6,555 bases of DNA from Deltaproteobacteria bacterium (GTDB lineage Bacteria > Desulfobacterota > Desulfobacteria > Desulfobacterales > ETH-SRB1), in contig QMMZ01000118.1 in the NCBI GenBank assembly GCA_003647525.1, forward strand, positions 1-6,555. The letters run 5' to 3'. The notes beneath the pieces are model-generated. The model saw only the letters and a list, made by a program, of their open reading frames with translations, was not told the origin of the DNA and did not search any database. A program made the position numbers and the translations under genes. How positions within the stretch are numbered: the stretch's first letter is position 1; each line of letters opens with the position of its first letter. This document shows, one piece after another, positions 5,831 through 6,555 of this stretch.

Positions 5831-6213
5831 CCTACACCCCCTCCACGTCCCACATGTGTTTCATGAACTCCTTTTCGGTAAGGCAGACCAGGTATCTCCT
5901 GATTTTCCCCTTTATCCTTACGCTTAAGCAGTTGAATATCTATATGAACCTTTGCCCCCAGAACCTCAGCGACTCTGCGCAACATGCTTAAGGAGTGGCC
6001 CTCGTACGATGTTGATTCAAGACGGCTAATTTGCTGTTGAGACGTTCCCACCCTTTGAGCTAATTCCTTCTGAGACAAACCAGCCTTTTTACGCAAAGCA
6101 GCTAATTGCAAAGCCACATCCCAGGCCTCGCCAGCCTTCTGGTAGCAGCATGCAAAATCAGGATCTTTCAACTGCTTTTCAAGGTATCTGTCAAAATTGG
6201 TTTTTCGTTTCAT
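5788..6213 (-). CDS. higA: HigA-like XRE-family antitoxin with atypical C-terminus
   Basis: The 141-residue product has a short N-terminal helix region (about 7-35, YLEKQLKDPDFACCYQKAG) followed by an HTH_3/XRE domain at about 34-90. The recognition unit is LSQKELAQRVGTSQQQISRLE (46-66), and VAEVLGAKVHIDI follows. In higBA systems this protein neutralises the toxin and represses the shared promoter. I chose the ATG at 6213 over an upstream TTG (6234). It has a GGAGAG site 9 nt upstream (complement of 6223-6228) and overlaps the toxin stop in an ATGA, the classic coupled arrangement. Residues from about 104 onward (EIPGLPYRKGVHETHVGRGG and beyond) are glycine-rich and unlike HigA ends. They arise from DNA that in another frame ends in TAG one base before rhuM, so the native C-terminus may have been lost by frameshift or fusion. 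Confidence 0.85.
   Translation of the reverse strand: MKRKTNFDRYLEKQLKDPDFACCYQKAGEAWDVALQLAALRKKAGLSQKELAQRVGTSQQQISRLESTSYEGHSLSMLRRVAEVLGAKVHIDIQLLKRKDKGENQEIPGLPYRKGVHETHVGRGGGVGWLTTNHTKITPKN
5832..5939 (-). pseudogene. Possible out-of-frame remnant of another gene's C-terminus
   Basis: In the frame one base off from the antitoxin frame, the minus strand is open from just after a TAG (5940-5942) to a TAG at 5832-5834. It encodes 35 codons ending RRYLVCLTEKEFMKHMWDVEGV. This tail has natural amino-acid balance (aromatic, Met, Trp, acidic), unlike the glycine-rich antitoxin tail in the same DNA. Its stop lies one base before the rhuM ATG (TAGGATG), the spacing expected of an operon neighbour. 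It has no start of its own. I do not recognise the parent protein; this is an inference from reading-frame quality. Confidence 0.35.
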
Positions 6214-6555
6214 ACCGGATTTCTCTCCAACCAATTACGTTTTCTATCCAAAGCAACCTTACGATCTTTTGAGGGAATCTTCATTGCTTTGCTTCGAATC
6301 CCATGCAAAGCAATGCTCCTCTTTCCCTTCATAAAAAAATACAGTACACGGGAGTTCAACTTGCCCACATGTCTCAGTTCAAAAAGATCATCACCAATAT
6401 GCTTTGAAAGAGGTGGTCTGTGATAATGCCTGCTTTGAAGTTTAGTTAGACCAGCCATTACTGCTGCAAAATCGCCAGGATCCGATTCCTTAAGGTCATC
6501 AAGAAACTCCCGTACAGGACATCGCCCTGAACCTGTTTCATAAAACTCTATAGAA
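6210..6555 (-). CDS. higB: HigB/RelE-type toxin (5' end cut by window edge)
   Basis: The frame is open from the right edge to TGA at 6210-6212, giving 114 visible residues. It opens with SIEFYETGSGRCPVREFLDDL, which matches the beginning of phage-Gp49/HigB-type RelE-superfamily toxins, so only a few N-terminal residues should be missing. An in-frame ATG at 6456-6458 is internal. Further family marks are RPPLSKHIGDDLFELR (46-61), the strand RVLYFFMKGKRSIALHGIRSKAMKIP (69-94) and a C-terminal basic helix ending RKRNWLER. Such toxins cleave mRNA at the ribosome. The catalytic basic residues vary in this family, so activity cannot be judged by eye. The toxin-first order with the antitoxin joined by a 4-nt ATGA overlap is typical of higBA. 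The promoter lies beyond the window. Confidence 0.88.
   Translation of the reverse strand, partial: SIEFYETGSGRCPVREFLDDLKESDPGDFAAVMAGLTKLQSRHYHRPPLSKHIGDDLFELRHVGKLNSRVLYFFMKGKRSIALHGIRSKAMKIPSKDRKVALDRKRNWLERNPV

Noticed and set aside
6214..6234. Upstream TTG as the start of the antitoxin
   Set aside because: The ATG at 6213 has a GGAGAG site 9 nt upstream and the typical ATGA overlap with the toxin; a TTG start would place that site inside the gene.
6289..6300. TTCGAATCC inside the toxin gene as a second tRNA-Arg attachment core
   Set aside because: Only about 9 nt match the T-loop of the tRNA and flanks do not, so it is most likely coincidence.
6456..6458. Internal ATG as the start of the toxin
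   Set aside because: The frame stays open to the window edge and the 32 codons upstream encode the conserved toxin N-terminus (EFYETGSGRCPVREFL).

Overview
The window looks like a chromosomal piece of an AT-rich Gram-negative bacterium, most plausibly a deltaproteobacterium (Desulfobacterota). This rests on two lipobox-bearing lipoproteins, an RpoH-type sigma factor, a Walker-A-less KaiC-like gene and dense families of short intergenic repeats. No rRNA or marker gene is present, so the taxon is an inference.

Left part (1-3810, all minus strand). Reading right to left: an RpoH-type heat-shock sigma factor (3810-2845); 13 nt later a 563-residue TPR outer-membrane lipoprotein (2831-1140); then a LolA/LolB-fold lipoprotein of DUF4292 type (971-198); then possibly the start of a further gene running off the left edge (106-1). 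This reads as one operon-like unit coupling a stress sigma factor to envelope lipoproteins. The gaps are filled with repeats: a 14-nt TTAGC-type tandem array at 1022-1127 and AACCGTGAAC repeats at 114-188.

Middle (3811-4765). An intact tRNA-Arg(TCT) on the plus strand is divergent from the sigma gene and has a recognisable promoter. A short gene-free stretch with an imperfect hairpin follows. Next comes the 5' part only (68 codons) of a KaiC/RAD55-type ATPase-like gene. It stops exactly where a dispersed repeat begins; that repeat carries a 17-bp perfect inverted repeat (4466-4482/4500-4516). From 4440 to 4765 there is no convincing gene.

Right part (4766-6555, all minus strand). This accessory module is visibly richer in G+C. 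Reading right to left it holds a HigB/RelE-type toxin (5' end cut by the window edge), a HigA-like XRE antitoxin joined by an ATGA overlap, and a RhuM-family protein overlapping the antitoxin frame by 43 nt. The antitoxin has an atypical C-terminal tail. A second reading frame in the same DNA ends in TAG one base before the rhuM ATG and looks more like a natural gene end, suggesting a frameshift or a deletion fusion at this junction.

I found no clearly new system. The most interesting points are the higB-higA-rhuM cluster with its odd junction, the KaiC-like gene cut at a repeat, the several unrelated intergenic repeat families, and the poly-A tracts at the start of the sigma-factor gene.
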